Of a stretch of 64,000 bases of DNA, positions 37,927-46,283 are shown in pieces. The notes beneath the pieces were generated by a model. That model saw nothing but the letters and a program-made list of their open reading frames with translations, made no database searches and had not been told where the DNA came from. Location: positions 124,001 to 188,000 of the forward strand of contig NZ_JAHBGI010000008.1 of assembly GCF_018500185.1 (NCBI RefSeq), read 5' to 3'. The position numbers and the translations under genes are program-made. Numbering within the stretch: the first letter of the stretch is position 1; every line of letters starts with the position of its first letter. Source of the stretch: Litoribacter ruber. GTDB taxonomy: Bacteria > Bacteroidota > Bacteroidia > Cytophagales > Cyclobacteriaceae.

Positions 37927-39588
37927 TTAATTTTCACTGAAAAGTGGCGGTCTTTTTTCTTCCCACTCCGTCTTTTCCTGATAAGCCTTCCCCAGCATTA
38001 TCAGCTTTTCCTCATCAAAAAGATTCGCTAAAAATGTGATGGAAGTAGGGCTTCCGTTTTCCCCGAAACCATTTGGCAGACATAAAGCCGGATGCCCAGT
38101 TAGGTTAGTTATCAGCAGCTGATTGCCTCCGTAGGTGGGCGTAATAATAACATCATACTCGCTAAAAAGCTCATGCATCTCTTCAATTAATACAGCGCGC
38201 TGTCTACTGGCTTGGATATATTCCACAGCAGGAATAAATCGCGCTGCTCTAAATAGATTCGGCCAGGCATTCTTGTGCTGGGCCACCAGTAAATCATCTT
38301 GACCACTCCTTGTAAGCTCATCAAAAGCTGCAGCCCCCTCCGCCATAAGCATTATACTCATCCCAGATGGATCCACGCTAGTTTTCAGATCAACAGGATG
38401 AAGCTCCAAACCCAGCTCTCTCAGATCTTCCAAAACCCGCTTGTCATTTTCATGGGCCTTTTCAAAAAACTTATCGAAATAACCGATCTTCAGGTCCTTG
38501 ATAGATTTGGCAGCATCATAATTAAATGCAGCTTGAATAGTACTCCGGTCTCTTTCATCTTTTCCATTAATTGCTGCCAATACGATAGCATTATCCTCAG
38601 CCGTTCTTCCAATAGGTCCAACTTTATCCATAGTCCAAGATAAAGCCATGGCGCCATGCCTGCTCACCCGGCCGAAAGTGGGACGAAGGCCTGTAACTCC
38701 ATTCCTCGTTGAAGGGGAAACGATTGACCCAAGTGTTTCTGTCCCGATGGCGTAGGGAATCAAACCGGCACTTACCGCAGCTGCTGAGCCAGCTGATGAA
38801 CCACTCGCACCTTGCTCTAAATTCCACGGGTTTTTGGTAACCCCACCATACCAGACATCACCCATTGCCAAAGCCCCCAAGGTGAATTTTGCAAGAAGCA
38901 CCCCTCCTGCCTCGTCCAACTTTTCCACTACGGTGGCCGTCTCATCGATTTCCTGATCCTTGAAAGGTGTGGCGCCCCAGGTTGTTTTAGTCCCTTTGAC
39001 TGCAAACAAATCCTTGATCCCGTAAGGAATCCCGTGTAAGGGACCTCTATAATTTCCCGCTTGAATTTCCCTATCCATCTCCCTTGCCCGCTCCAGAGCC
39101 TCGTCTTCCATCAAAGTTATCAACAATTGAAGCGTATCACCATGTGTTTTGAGCCTGTCCAAAAAGATCGAAGTCAATTTTTCGGATGTAATATCCCCAT
39201 TTTTGACCCATGTGGATAAAGTACTGACCGGAGTAAAAGCTATGTCTATTTCATTGATTTCCAATACACTTTTGCGTTCAAAATTCCAATCTAAGGCTTG
39301 CTGGTCAATAGACGGGGAAAAATCCTTGGGCAAGGGGTTGAATGCCATTACAGGTGCCACCTCATTAGGCAGGGTGTATTTTCTTAAGGCCTCATAGCTT
39401 TGGAGTTGCCGCTCGAGATTGCCTATCATGCTGTCTTTTTCGGCAGGGCTGAAAGACATCCCCAAAATATGTTCGGCGTGGGAAATGGTCTCAGTGGAAA
39501 TTTTCTCGTAATTTTTCCCCAGCATAAAACCCAATCCCAAGAAACCAACACCGGCGACACATACCATGGTAATCACTTTATTCTTCAT
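37927..39588 (-). CDS. Membrane-anchored or exported amidase (amidase signature family)
   Basis: A 553-residue amidase signature protein with an N-terminal hydrophobic segment (5-24) serving as signal anchor. The Ser-cisSer-Lys triad is readable: K192 in PYGIKDLF, S264 in GASGSSAGS and S288 in GTETLGSIVSPS; the usual GGSI is LGSI here. The fold continues through GVTGLRPTFGRVSR and the C-terminal NLTGHPALCLPNG segment. It hydrolyses an amide bond outside the cytoplasm; the substrate is unknown. It resembles exported Bacteroidota amidases annotated as Asp-tRNA/Glu-tRNA amidotransferase A homologues, but lacks GatB/GatC partners here. Confidence 0.88.
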   Translation of the reverse strand: MKNKVITMVCVAGVGFLGLGFMLGKNYEKISTETISHAEHILGMSFSPAEKDSMIGNLERQLQSYEALRKYTLPNEVAPVMAFNPLPKDFSPSIDQQALDWNFERKSVLEINEIDIAFTPVSTLSTWVKNGDITSEKLTSIFLDRLKTHGDTLQLLITLMEDEALERAREMDREIQAGNYRGPLHGIPYGIKDLFAVKGTKTTWGATPFKDQEIDETATVVEKLDEAGGVLLAKFTLGALAMGDVWYGGVTKNPWNLEQGASGSSAGSAAAVSAGLIPYAIGTETLGSIVSPSTRNGVTGLRPTFGRVSRHGAMALSWTMDKVGPIGRTAEDNAIVLAAINGKDERDRSTIQAAFNYDAAKSIKDLKIGYFDKFFEKAHENDKRVLEDLRELGLELHPVDLKTSVDPSGMSIMLMAEGAAAFDELTRSGQDDLLVAQHKNAWPNLFRAARFIPAVEYIQASRQRAVLIEEMHELFSEYDVIITPTYGGNQLLITNLTGHPALCLPNGFGENGSPTSITFLANLFDEEKLIMLGKAYQEKTEWEEKRPPLFSEN

Positions 39589-39744
39589 CGTTTAATTTTT
39601 AGATTTACACATAATCCACAGCCCAAGGACACAACTTTTCTAGATACTTTGTAATTTGCGCTTTCTCGGAATTACCGGAATAAATATAGTATAAATAACC
39701 TAAAAAAGATCCCGCTAATTTATGGGATCGAACCTTAAACCTTT

Positions 39745-40182
39745 ATGAATCAAGCCCCTTTTCCCCAATATAGCATGACCATGCGCGGCATAGTATTAAT
39801 TACAGGAATGTATACGGTCGCTTGGGGTGCATTTTTCAAATGGTTTGGAGATGCGCTCACCGGTTGGCTTGCCATGAATCCAGGTCAGGATGTGGGGTTG
39901 GGCACCAATTTATATGGAAGTGTGGGGCTGATTGTAGGTACGCTGATCTTCCTTTCCGGCTTCTACCCTATCAACTGGAAATGGCTGACATTAATCGGCA
40001 TCGCTGGAAAGGCCATCATGGCCATCTGGTTCGCCGTAGTCTTCATGGACACCCTAGGCTGGAACAAACGCACCGGTTTTCACCTATTTTTTAATGAACT
40101 GATCTGGATTGTGCCATTGACGTTATCTTTTCTAAAGGCTCGGAGAGTTGAGAGCTATATGAGGAAAAGTGATTTGTACTAG
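39745..40182 (+). CDS. Four-TM hypothetical membrane protein
   Basis: A 145-residue protein with four predicted helices (about 14-34, 53-73, 78-101, 113-130) and no recognised domain. WGAFFKWFGDALTGWLAMNP and FFNELIWIVPLTLSF are its most distinctive parts. The stop codon TAG is part of the first heptamer (GTACTAG) of a GTAC array, so the 3' end seems to have been set by the repeat. Confidence 0.6.
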   Translation: MNQAPFPQYSMTMRGIVLITGMYTVAWGAFFKWFGDALTGWLAMNPGQDVGLGTNLYGSVGLIVGTLIFLSGFYPINWKWLTLIGIAGKAIMAIWFAVVFMDTLGWNKRTGFHLFFNELIWIVPLTLSFLKARRVESYMRKSDLY

Positions 40183-40210
40183 GTACTATGTACTATGTAC
40201 TAAGTAATTT
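40176..40210. repeat. GTACNAR heptamer array, at the 3' end of the preceding gene
   Basis: Five consecutive 7-bp units (40176, 40183, 40190, 40197, 40204); four begin GTACTA, and the last degenerates to GTAATTT. The first unit contributes the stop codon of the membrane protein gene. Confidence 0.88.
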
Positions 40211-40334
40211 CACAGCATCAGAGGTTTTTGGGGCATTTTGGACGGAGAAATGTAATAATCCACAGCACTATTTCTCGCCGCCCTCCTTCAGAGCTGCGCT
40301 CTTCAAATGGGGCATCAGTGAAACGTGAACATAC

Positions 40335-40376
40335 TTCATTATTCATATTTCATTATTCATCATTCATAATTCATAA
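40335..40376. repeat. TTCATNN heptamer array
   Basis: Six consecutive 7-bp units, each starting TTCAT (ends TA, AT, TA, CA, AA, AA). The period is exactly seven throughout. Confidence 0.88.
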
Positions 40377-40459
40377 TTATAAAAGCGTGGCTGAATTATA
40401 AACTACCTCGTGCAATTCCCTTGTGCCCTTTGTGGCAAATTTTTTACAGTATAAAAAAA

Positions 40460-40490
40460 AATTCCCTGAACCAAAATGGTTCAGGGAATT
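40460..40490 (-). terminator. Terminator of the Arg-rich lipoprotein gene
   Basis: A perfect 13-bp stem (40460-40472 with 40478-40490, core CCCTGAACC/GGTTCAGGG), loop of 5, followed on the minus strand by a T8 run. It lies 27 bp after the lipoprotein stop. Confidence 0.9.
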
Positions 40491-40516
40491 TCTCTTCATT
40501 TCACTAGCAACGCGAA

Positions 40517-40942
40517 TTATCTTCCACCTCTACCGGATCTTACTGTACCGCCACCAGTACTTCTTGTACTCCTGGCTGGCGCTGCAGTCCTGGTTTGGGT
40601 TCTAGGAGCGGCTTGTCTAACATTACTGTTAGTCCTGGTATTTACTCTGGCATTACCCTGTCTTTGGTTTTGGGTAGCCTGAACTCTTCTGGCTTCTCTC
40701 CTAGCGTTATTTTTTGGGGCAACTTGTCGGTTACTCTGACGGTTGTTACCGTTATTAATGATTACAGGTCTTCTATCGACAATCACAGTATTTCTATAAA
40801 CTCCCGGGTGGCCGTAAAAATACATATCATCATAATATCCATATCCTACTCCACCACCGCCCGCAATTCGGGCTGAACCTGTACATGAGGTCATCAAAAC
40901 TGCTCCAAATACTGCGACTAATATATATATCAACTTCTTCAT
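40517..40942 (-). CDS. Small basic lipoprotein, Arg/Asn/Gln-rich
   Basis: A 141-residue protein with a lipoprotein signal peptide (VLMTSC, C20). The mature N-terminus is Gly/Tyr-rich (GGGGVGYGYYDDMYFYG) and the remaining 85 residues are low-complexity and strongly basic: RRPVIINNGNN, then Arg/Gln/Asn-rich repeats and a GRGGR end. No domain is recognised. A charged disordered tail on the outside of the membrane could bind polyanions such as LPS, nucleic acid or extracellular polysaccharide; this is a guess from composition. It has its own strong terminator. Confidence 0.7.
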   Translation of the reverse strand: MKKLIYILVAVFGAVLMTSCTGSARIAGGGGVGYGYYDDMYFYGHPGVYRNTVIVDRRPVIINNGNNRQSNRQVAPKNNARREARRVQATQNQRQGNARVNTRTNSNVRQAAPRTQTRTAAPARSTRSTGGGTVRSGRGGR

Positions 40943-41269
40943 GGCTTCCTCCTTTTTAGTTGGTTTGTACCCATAGTAACGAGAATATTAGGCCAGAGAT
41001 GTCGGATTGTCAAGCTTTTAACACCCTTTAAGACCAATCCTTTCTCGTTAACAGAATTAAACAAATATAATTTTGAATTTCCATTCTAAAACCAATCATT
41101 AACATAAAATCATCCAATATTCAAAACCATCAAAATCAGCTTTATTTGCCGATTAAATAACATAAAAGGGAGATAAATTCCACAAATTGGGGAATATCTA
41201 GAACCATTTAGATAAAATATAAGATTTTTTTAACTTGTTGAAATTTCTGTATTTCGTATTTTTAAATGG

Positions 41270-41304
41270 GTACAAAGTACTAGGTACCAGGTACCAAGTA
41301 TTTC
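41270..41304. repeat. GTACNAR heptamer array
   Basis: Five in-register 7-bp units: four GTACNAR and a final GTATTTC. The same order of units, with the same GTATTTC end, recurs at 47725-47759. Confidence 0.88.
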
Positions 41305-41469
41305 TAGGACAGTGCTTATTTTACACCATTTTGGGGTGGAAATGCATTTCCGTTTTATGGTCCCCGTCTCTGCCCCCCAGCCCCCTAAAGGGGGAATTTT
41401 ACTCACGTTAGGAATGTATGTTAGTCCCCCCTTTAGAGTGATCTCTACGATACTATGTTGTCGCTTTGT

Positions 41470-41542
41470 TTCCGCGAAGTGGCCCTCGTGCAACTTCTTT
41501 TAAACTTCGTGTACTTTGTGGCCCCTTATTTCTGCGAAGAAG
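41470..41542. repeat. GCGAAG/CTTTGTG word tract, copy of 49529-49600
   Basis: The tract begins CCGCGAAG, contains GTGCAACTTCTTTTAAACTT and GTGGCCC and ends TGCGAAGAAG. A diverged version with the same order of words lies at about 49529-49600. Neither is coding. Confidence 0.6.
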
Positions 41543-41750
41543 CCGTTGGGGTCCCTTTTTAACCCGTTGGGATAATTGCATGTGTTGTGCAACTTATCCG
41601 CAACACAGATGCAACACATTTGGGACGCCTTTTAACCGTCGCAGGTCAGTTGCATGAGCGTAGCGGGTGCGTTGCATGGGCGAAGCAAATATCCCGGAAG
41701 GTAAAGAAAATGTATCTATTGGTTATCAAATGATATTCCGCCCCATACTC

Positions 41751-42025
41751 CATTCCTAATTCCTAATTTCCCATTTGAATTAAGAATTAATAATTAGGAA
41801 TTATTAATGAACCGCAGCAAACTCATTCTCCATTCCTAATTCCTCATTTCCAATTTGAATTAAGAATTAATAATTAGGAATTATTAATGAATCGCAGCAA
41901 TCCCATTCTCCATTCCTAATTCCTCATTTCCAATTTGAATTAAGAATTAATAATTAGGAATTATTAATGAATCGCAGCAATCTTATTCTCCATTCCTAAT
42001 TTCTCATTTCTAATTTCTCATTAAT
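41751..42025. repeat. 80-bp tandem repeat, 3.4 copies, built of heptamers
   Basis: Units start at 41751, 41831, 41911 and 41991 (each CATTCCTAAT), so the period is exactly 80 bp; the last copy is partial. Inside the unit most of the sequence divides into 7-bp words beginning ATT (ATTCCTA, ATTCCTC, ATTTCCA, ATTAAGA, ATTAATA, ATTAGGA, ATTATTA). ATTCCTAATT near the start pairs with AATTAGGAAT further on, so each unit can fold. A related unit occurs at 55390-55485. Confidence 0.92.
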
Positions 42026-42062
42026 ATCCCGTGCCCTTTCTGGCCAATTAACCGTGTATAAC

Positions 42063-42090
42063 CAAAAAAACCGCCCAATTCCTTGGACGG
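42063..42090 (-). terminator. Terminator of the tandem small membrane protein genes
   Basis: On the minus strand, stem CCGTCCAA/TTGGGCGG (one G-U pair, 42071-42078 with 42083-42090) followed by T7 (42064-42070). It lies 30 bp after the stop of the second paralogue. Confidence 0.8.
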
Positions 42091-42120
42091 CTTCATTCAT
42101 ATCATAACTTTCAGAAAATA

Positions 42121-42432
42121 TTAGGCAAATATCAAGATCAAAATCAAGATCAGGATGATCGCACCGACAGAGATATATACCCCTCCGGCAAGTTGCTTAG
42201 CTTCTTTGTTAAGCTCTTTTAATTCTTTTTTGACCTCCTTTTTCTCAGCCTTGGACATATCCGAAAAATCCATTGCCTTGATCTCATCCACGCGGTTTTC
42301 GATTTCCGTCATCCTTTCTTTCTCCTCAGCAGTCAATTCGAGTTTTTCCTTCTCTTTCTTGTCTGCTGCCATAGCTGGAGCAAAGGCAGTGAACAACATC
42401 ATCAGCGATAATAAATATGCTATTTTTTTCAT
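42121..42432 (-). CDS. Small secreted/membrane coiled-coil protein, paralogue 2
   Basis: A 103-residue protein: signal peptide (1-22), a highly charged helical middle rich in Glu and Lys (about 25-80; TAEEKERMTEIENRVDEIKA) that should form a coiled coil, then GGVYISVGAII and an Ile/Leu-only membrane helix at the C-terminus. It is a close paralogue of the gene just upstream, differing mainly by conservative changes. Bacteroidota often carry such genes; no function is known. Confidence 0.72.
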   Translation of the reverse strand: MKKIAYLLSLMMLFTAFAPAMAADKKEKEKLELTAEEKERMTEIENRVDEIKAMDFSDMSKAEKKEVKKELKELNKEAKQLAGGVYISVGAIILILILILIFA

Positions 42433-42456
42433 AAGTATATTGGTTATAAGTGGTTA

Positions 42457-42771
42457 TTAGGTCAATAGAATTAATAACAATAAGATAATGATAATGGCAC
42501 CCACAGAAATGTAAACACCGCCAGAAAGCTGCTTAGCCTCTTTGTTCATTTCCTTCAACTCTTTCCTCACATCCTTACGCTCTTCTTTGGACATATCAGC
42601 GAAATCCATCGCTTTGATTTCCTCTACTCTGTTTTCAATTTCAACAAGCCTTTCTTTCTCTGCCGCAGTCATTTCCTTCTTCTCTTTATCCTTAGTAGGA
42701 GCACCCACAGCAGCTGGCACAAATGCCGTCATCAAAAACAATACTGATAAAAAATATGCTATCTTTTTCAT
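42457..42771 (-). CDS. Small secreted/membrane coiled-coil protein, paralogue 1
   Basis: A 104-residue protein with the same plan as its neighbour: signal peptide, Glu/Lys-rich helix (about 26-80) containing EIENRVEEIKAMDFADMSKE, then GGVYISVGAIIIILLLLILL. The start at 42771 aligns with the paralogue (both begin MKKIAY); the frame is open 14 codons upstream. The two genes are 24 bp apart and share one terminator, so they form an operon born from tandem duplication. Confidence 0.72.
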   Translation of the reverse strand: MKKIAYFLSVLFLMTAFVPAAVGAPTKDKEKKEMTAAEKERLVEIENRVEEIKAMDFADMSKEERKDVRKELKEMNKEAKQLSGGVYISVGAIIIILLLLILLT

Positions 42772-43046
42772 GGTGATTAGGTTTTTTATAATTATAAAAT
42801 GCAGAAAATACATTGTTTATTTATATTTAGGGATAGTTTCAATAATCAGACCATTTCCATAATCGGCTAAAATATTTTTGATGAAATTCTAAAATAATTT
42901 CACAACCCGTTCATTTTCAATAAATCAATCAGGTAAATTTATTTCCCCACTCCCCACCGGTGATAATTATCATATCCCCCTGCAATACAATTCCCCTTTC
43001 CTTTTCGTAAATTAGCCCACCTATCACCAATCCGAAAAAAACCAAT

Positions 43047-45851
43047 ATGTCTCAAAAAGGCGGTAAGAAATTATTTCTGCTGGATGCCATGGCCCTTATC
43101 TATAGAGCCCATTTTGCCTTCAGCAAAAACCCCAGAATCAATTCAAAAGGACTCAATACCGGCATCATGCTGGGATTCACCAACACCTTGCTGGAAGTGA
43201 TCGAAAAGGAAAAGCCAACTCATATCGCGGTAGCCTTTGACACCAAGGCCCCTACCTTCCGCCATGAGCAGTTTGAGGCATATAAAGCCAATCGGCTCGA
43301 GCAGCCGGAGGATATTGAGGTAGGCATCCCTTGGGTGAAGGAAATCGTGCAGGGTTTTAATATCCCTGTGTTGGAGCTGGATGGCTATGAGGCGGATGAT
43401 ATCATCGGCACAATCGCCAAAAAAGCCGAATACAAAAGTTTTGAGGTATATATGATGACTCCTGACAAGGATTACGGCCAGCTTGTCGAGGACCATATAT
43501 TTCTATATAAGCCTTCCTTTATGGGCAATTCGGTGGAAATACTGGGCCCCAAAGAGGTGTGCGATAAATGGGATATCGAAAACCCCGACCAGGTGCGGGA
43601 TATCTTGGGCCTTATGGGCGACAGTGTGGATAACATCCCGGGAATCCCCGGAATAGGTGCAAAAACAGCCACCAAGCTCCTTAAACTCTACGGAACCCTT
43701 GAGGAATTGCTCAATAATACGGACCAACTCAAGGGCAAGCAAAAGGAAAACGTAATCAATTTTGGCAAGCAAGGCCTGCTTTCCAAGGAACTGGCAACCA
43801 TTAATCAGGAAGTACCCATTGAATTTAATCCGAAAGATTATACTTATGATGGGCCGAATGAGGAAAAGCTAAAGGCTCTCTTTGCGGAACTGGAATTCAG
43901 AACACTTAGCAAAAGGGTGTTTGGGGAGGGCCTGAAGAAACCTCAGATCAACGTAAATGAACAACTGGGCCTTTTCACTGGCCAGCATGAGCCCAAGGAA
44001 GAGGAAAAAGAAAGTGCACCGGTAACGCCAAAGCTCATCCAAACCCTCGAAACTACCGCACACAGCTACCATTTGATCCAAACGGAAGAAGAAATCAAGG
44101 AGCTTCTGCCTTATCTGGAGGCGCAGGAAGAGCTGTGTTTTGACACAGAGACCACCTCACTGAATCCAAATGCTGCGGAACTGGTAGGGATATCTTTTGC
44201 CTATGTGAGCCTAGAGGCTTTTTTCATAGCCTTGCCGGCAGATCAGGAGAAAGCGAAGGCCTTATTGGAGCTGCTAAGACCAATATTTGAGAATGAAAAA
44301 ATCACCAAGATCGGTCAGAACGTCAAATATGACCTTCTTGTGCTTAAAAATTACGGCCTGGAGCTTAGAGGGCCTATCTATGATACCATGTTGGCCCATT
44401 ACCTCATCGACCCGGAAGGCAGGCATTCCATGGATTGGCTGGCCGAACTGTATTTAAATTATAAGCCTGTTTCGATCACCACACTTATCGGAAAGAAGGG
44501 CAAAAACCAGGGGAACATGCGCGATGTGGATGCTAATCTAATCGCGGATTATGCGGCAGAGGATGCGGATATTACTTTGCAGCTAAAGCATGTCCTAGAT
44601 CCCAAGATCAAGGAAAACCAACTCGAAAAGCTCCTCTATGACGTGGAAGTCCCTTTGATCAAGGTGTTGGCGGCAATGGAATTTGAGGGCATCCGAATAG
44701 ATACCGAGAGCTTGGCCGAGCTATCCAAAGAACTCGAGCAGGAGAGCAAAACAATTGAGCAAAAGGTGTACGAAATCGCCGGAGAGCAATTCAACCTTTC
44801 TTCTCCCAAGCAGCTTGGTGAAATACTGTTCAACAAAATGAACCTTGATCCTAAAGCCAAAAAAACCAAGACGGGCCAGTATGCCACCGGAGAGGAGGTT
44901 TTAAGCAAACTTGCCAACGAACACGAAATAGCACAGGCAATCTTGGATTACAGACAGCTGGTGAAGCTTAAGTCCACCTATGTGGATGCCTTGCCTGCTC
45001 TAATCAACGAGAAAACCGGCAGAATACATACTTCCTATAACCAGACCGTAACGGCCACAGGACGTCTTTCATCCACGAACCCCAATTTGCAAAACATCCC
45101 TATCCGTACGGAAAGGGGGCGTGAAATCCGTAAGGCTTTTGTACCAAGAGATGAAAACTATGTGATTTTGGCGGCTGATTATTCCCAAATTGAATTGAGA
45201 ATCATGGCTTCCTTTGCCAAGGACGAATCGATGATAGAGGCCTTCAGATTGGGCAGGGATATCCACGCCACCACGGCTGCCAAGATCTTCAAGGTGCCCT
45301 TGGAGGAGGTGACTTCAGATATGCGGAGAAAAGCCAAAACAGCCAACTTTGGAATTATCTATGGGATCTCAGCATTTGGCCTGAGCCAGCGCCTCAATAT
45401 TCCGCGCGGAGAGGCGAGTGATATTATTAAGGCATACTTTGAGGAGTTTCCGGCCGTCAAAAAATACATGGATGCCAGTATTGAAAAAGCCCACAAGCAT
45501 GAATATGTGGAAACAATCCTGGGCAGAAGACGCTACTTGAGAGATATCAACAGTAGAAACGCCACCATGAGAAGCTTTGCCGAGAGAAATGCCATCAATG
45601 CCCCCATACAGGGAAGCGCCGCGGATATGATCAAAGTGGCCATGGTTCAGGTGCACAACTGGATGCAGGAAAACAACCTCAAATCCAAAATGCTCCTGCA
45701 GGTACACGATGAACTTGTATTTGATGCCCATAAAGACGAAGTGGATTTGCTCAAAAAACACATTCCCGAACTCATGGCCAACGCCATCACCATCGAAGTC
45801 CCGCTGGTAGTAGAAACTGGGACTGGGAAGGATTGGCTGGAAGCGCATTGA
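43047..45851 (+). CDS. polA: DNA polymerase I
   Basis: A 934-residue full-length Pol I. N-terminal 5'-3' exonuclease (1-300; AYDFTKAPTFRHEQF-like region present as FDTKAPTFRHEQFEAYKANR, and GDSVDNIPGIPGIGAKTA), 3'-5' proofreading domain with intact D366 and E368 (FDTETTS) and DADIT, and the family A polymerase with D711 of DYSQIELR, the KTANFGIIYGIS O-helix and QVHDELVFD motif C. All three activities therefore look functional. It is followed by a GTAC array 5 bp after the stop, with radA downstream in the same direction. Confidence 0.96.
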   Translation: MSQKGGKKLFLLDAMALIYRAHFAFSKNPRINSKGLNTGIMLGFTNTLLEVIEKEKPTHIAVAFDTKAPTFRHEQFEAYKANRLEQPEDIEVGIPWVKEIVQGFNIPVLELDGYEADDIIGTIAKKAEYKSFEVYMMTPDKDYGQLVEDHIFLYKPSFMGNSVEILGPKEVCDKWDIENPDQVRDILGLMGDSVDNIPGIPGIGAKTATKLLKLYGTLEELLNNTDQLKGKQKENVINFGKQGLLSKELATINQEVPIEFNPKDYTYDGPNEEKLKALFAELEFRTLSKRVFGEGLKKPQINVNEQLGLFTGQHEPKEEEKESAPVTPKLIQTLETTAHSYHLIQTEEEIKELLPYLEAQEELCFDTETTSLNPNAAELVGISFAYVSLEAFFIALPADQEKAKALLELLRPIFENEKITKIGQNVKYDLLVLKNYGLELRGPIYDTMLAHYLIDPEGRHSMDWLAELYLNYKPVSITTLIGKKGKNQGNMRDVDANLIADYAAEDADITLQLKHVLDPKIKENQLEKLLYDVEVPLIKVLAAMEFEGIRIDTESLAELSKELEQESKTIEQKVYEIAGEQFNLSSPKQLGEILFNKMNLDPKAKKTKTGQYATGEEVLSKLANEHEIAQAILDYRQLVKLKSTYVDALPALINEKTGRIHTSYNQTVTATGRLSSTNPNLQNIPIRTERGREIRKAFVPRDENYVILAADYSQIELRIMASFAKDESMIEAFRLGRDIHATTAAKIFKVPLEEVTSDMRRKAKTANFGIIYGISAFGLSQRLNIPRGEASDIIKAYFEEFPAVKKYMDASIEKAHKHEYVETILGRRRYLRDINSRNATMRSFAERNAINAPIQGSAADMIKVAMVQVHNWMQENNLKSKMLLQVHDELVFDAHKDEVDLLKKHIPELMANAITIEVPLVVETGTGKDWLEAH

Positions 45852-45856
45852 TTGAT

Positions 45857-45891
45857 GTACTAGGTACTAGGTACTATGTACTAAGTACATC
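45857..45891. repeat. GTACNAR heptamer array 5 bp after polA stop
   Basis: Five exact 7-bp units: GTACTAG twice, GTACTAT, GTACTAA and GTACATC. Confidence 0.9.
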
Positions 45892-46054
45892 GGAGGACCA
45901 CCGCTTCTATATGCCACTTGAAAGGTTCACCCAGCGAAATCGCTGAAACGAGACCTCTCCACTCCGCAAAAGCTACAGTCGAGGTAACGAAAAAGAGCGT
46001 CAAAGCTCTGTGAAACTCAGTGACCAATCTAACTGGCTATTCTATTAAAAATAA

Positions 46055-46279
46055 AAACTTTGTGCGACTTCGTGACTAACTTTGTGCCCTTTGTGACCAT
46101 TTATATTTTCGTTTCACATCCCCCCTGCCCCCTTTAAAGGGGGAGTTGATCCCGATGTGACCATTTAAAACATTGTCCGACTTCGTGCCTAACTTTGTGC
46201 GACTTCATGACCACTTTAATTCATAAAAAACTTTGTGCGACTTCGTGCCAAACTTTGTGTGACTTTGTGACCATTTATA
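46055..46279. repeat. Threefold 51-52 bp word repeat reaching the radA start
   Basis: Copies at about 46055-46105, 46168-46219 and 46228-46279. Each runs AAACTTTGTGCGACTTCGTG, then AACTTTGTG and a TGTGACCAnTTTA end, with small changes. Copy 3 ends four bases before the radA ATG (46284), so the radA leader consists of this repeat. Confidence 0.88.
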
Positions 46280-46283
46280 AATT

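Larger units (their letters stand above)
40211..40516. other. Repeat-rich intergenic region, no gene
   Basis: Directly after the GTAC array come a TTTCACARCA word and a block at 40272-40326 (TCTCGCCGCCCTCC, the palindrome GAGCTGCGCTC, then ATGGGGCATCAGTG) that recurs at 47821-47876. Next is a TTCATNN heptamer array (40335-40376), then a CTTGTGCCCTTTGTGGC word tract (about 40419-40438) and the terminator of the following minus-strand gene. No credible reading frame is present. Confidence 0.75.
40943..42120. other. 1.2-kb intergenic region, repeats but no gene
   Basis: Positions 40943-41265 are AT-rich with no visible element. Then follow a GTAC heptamer array (41270-41304), a CCCCCTAAAGGGGG palindrome (41381-41394), a CTTTGTG/GCGAAG word tract (about 41460-41545), a stretch with GCAACACA and AGCGTAGCG motifs, the 80-bp tandem repeat (41751-42025) and the terminator at 42063-42090. 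Short open frames here are formed by the repeats and have no coding character. Confidence 0.75.
45852..46283. other. Intergenic region polA-radA: repeats, no gene
   Basis: It holds a GTAC array (45857-45891), an unremarkable stretch (45892-46050), three copies of a 51-52 bp word repeat (46055-46279) and, between copies one and two, the palindrome CCCCCTTTAAAGGGGG (46128-46143). No terminator was seen after polA. Confidence 0.75.

Noticed and set aside
41230-41657. Short frames in the 41.2-41.7 kb spacer as genes
   Set aside because: Their translations consist of repeat words (GTAC array, CTTTGTG tract) in both strands, without coding pattern or homologous look.
41751-42025. CRISPR array
   Set aside because: The units are contiguous 80-bp tandem repeats without unique spacers, and no cas genes are in the window.
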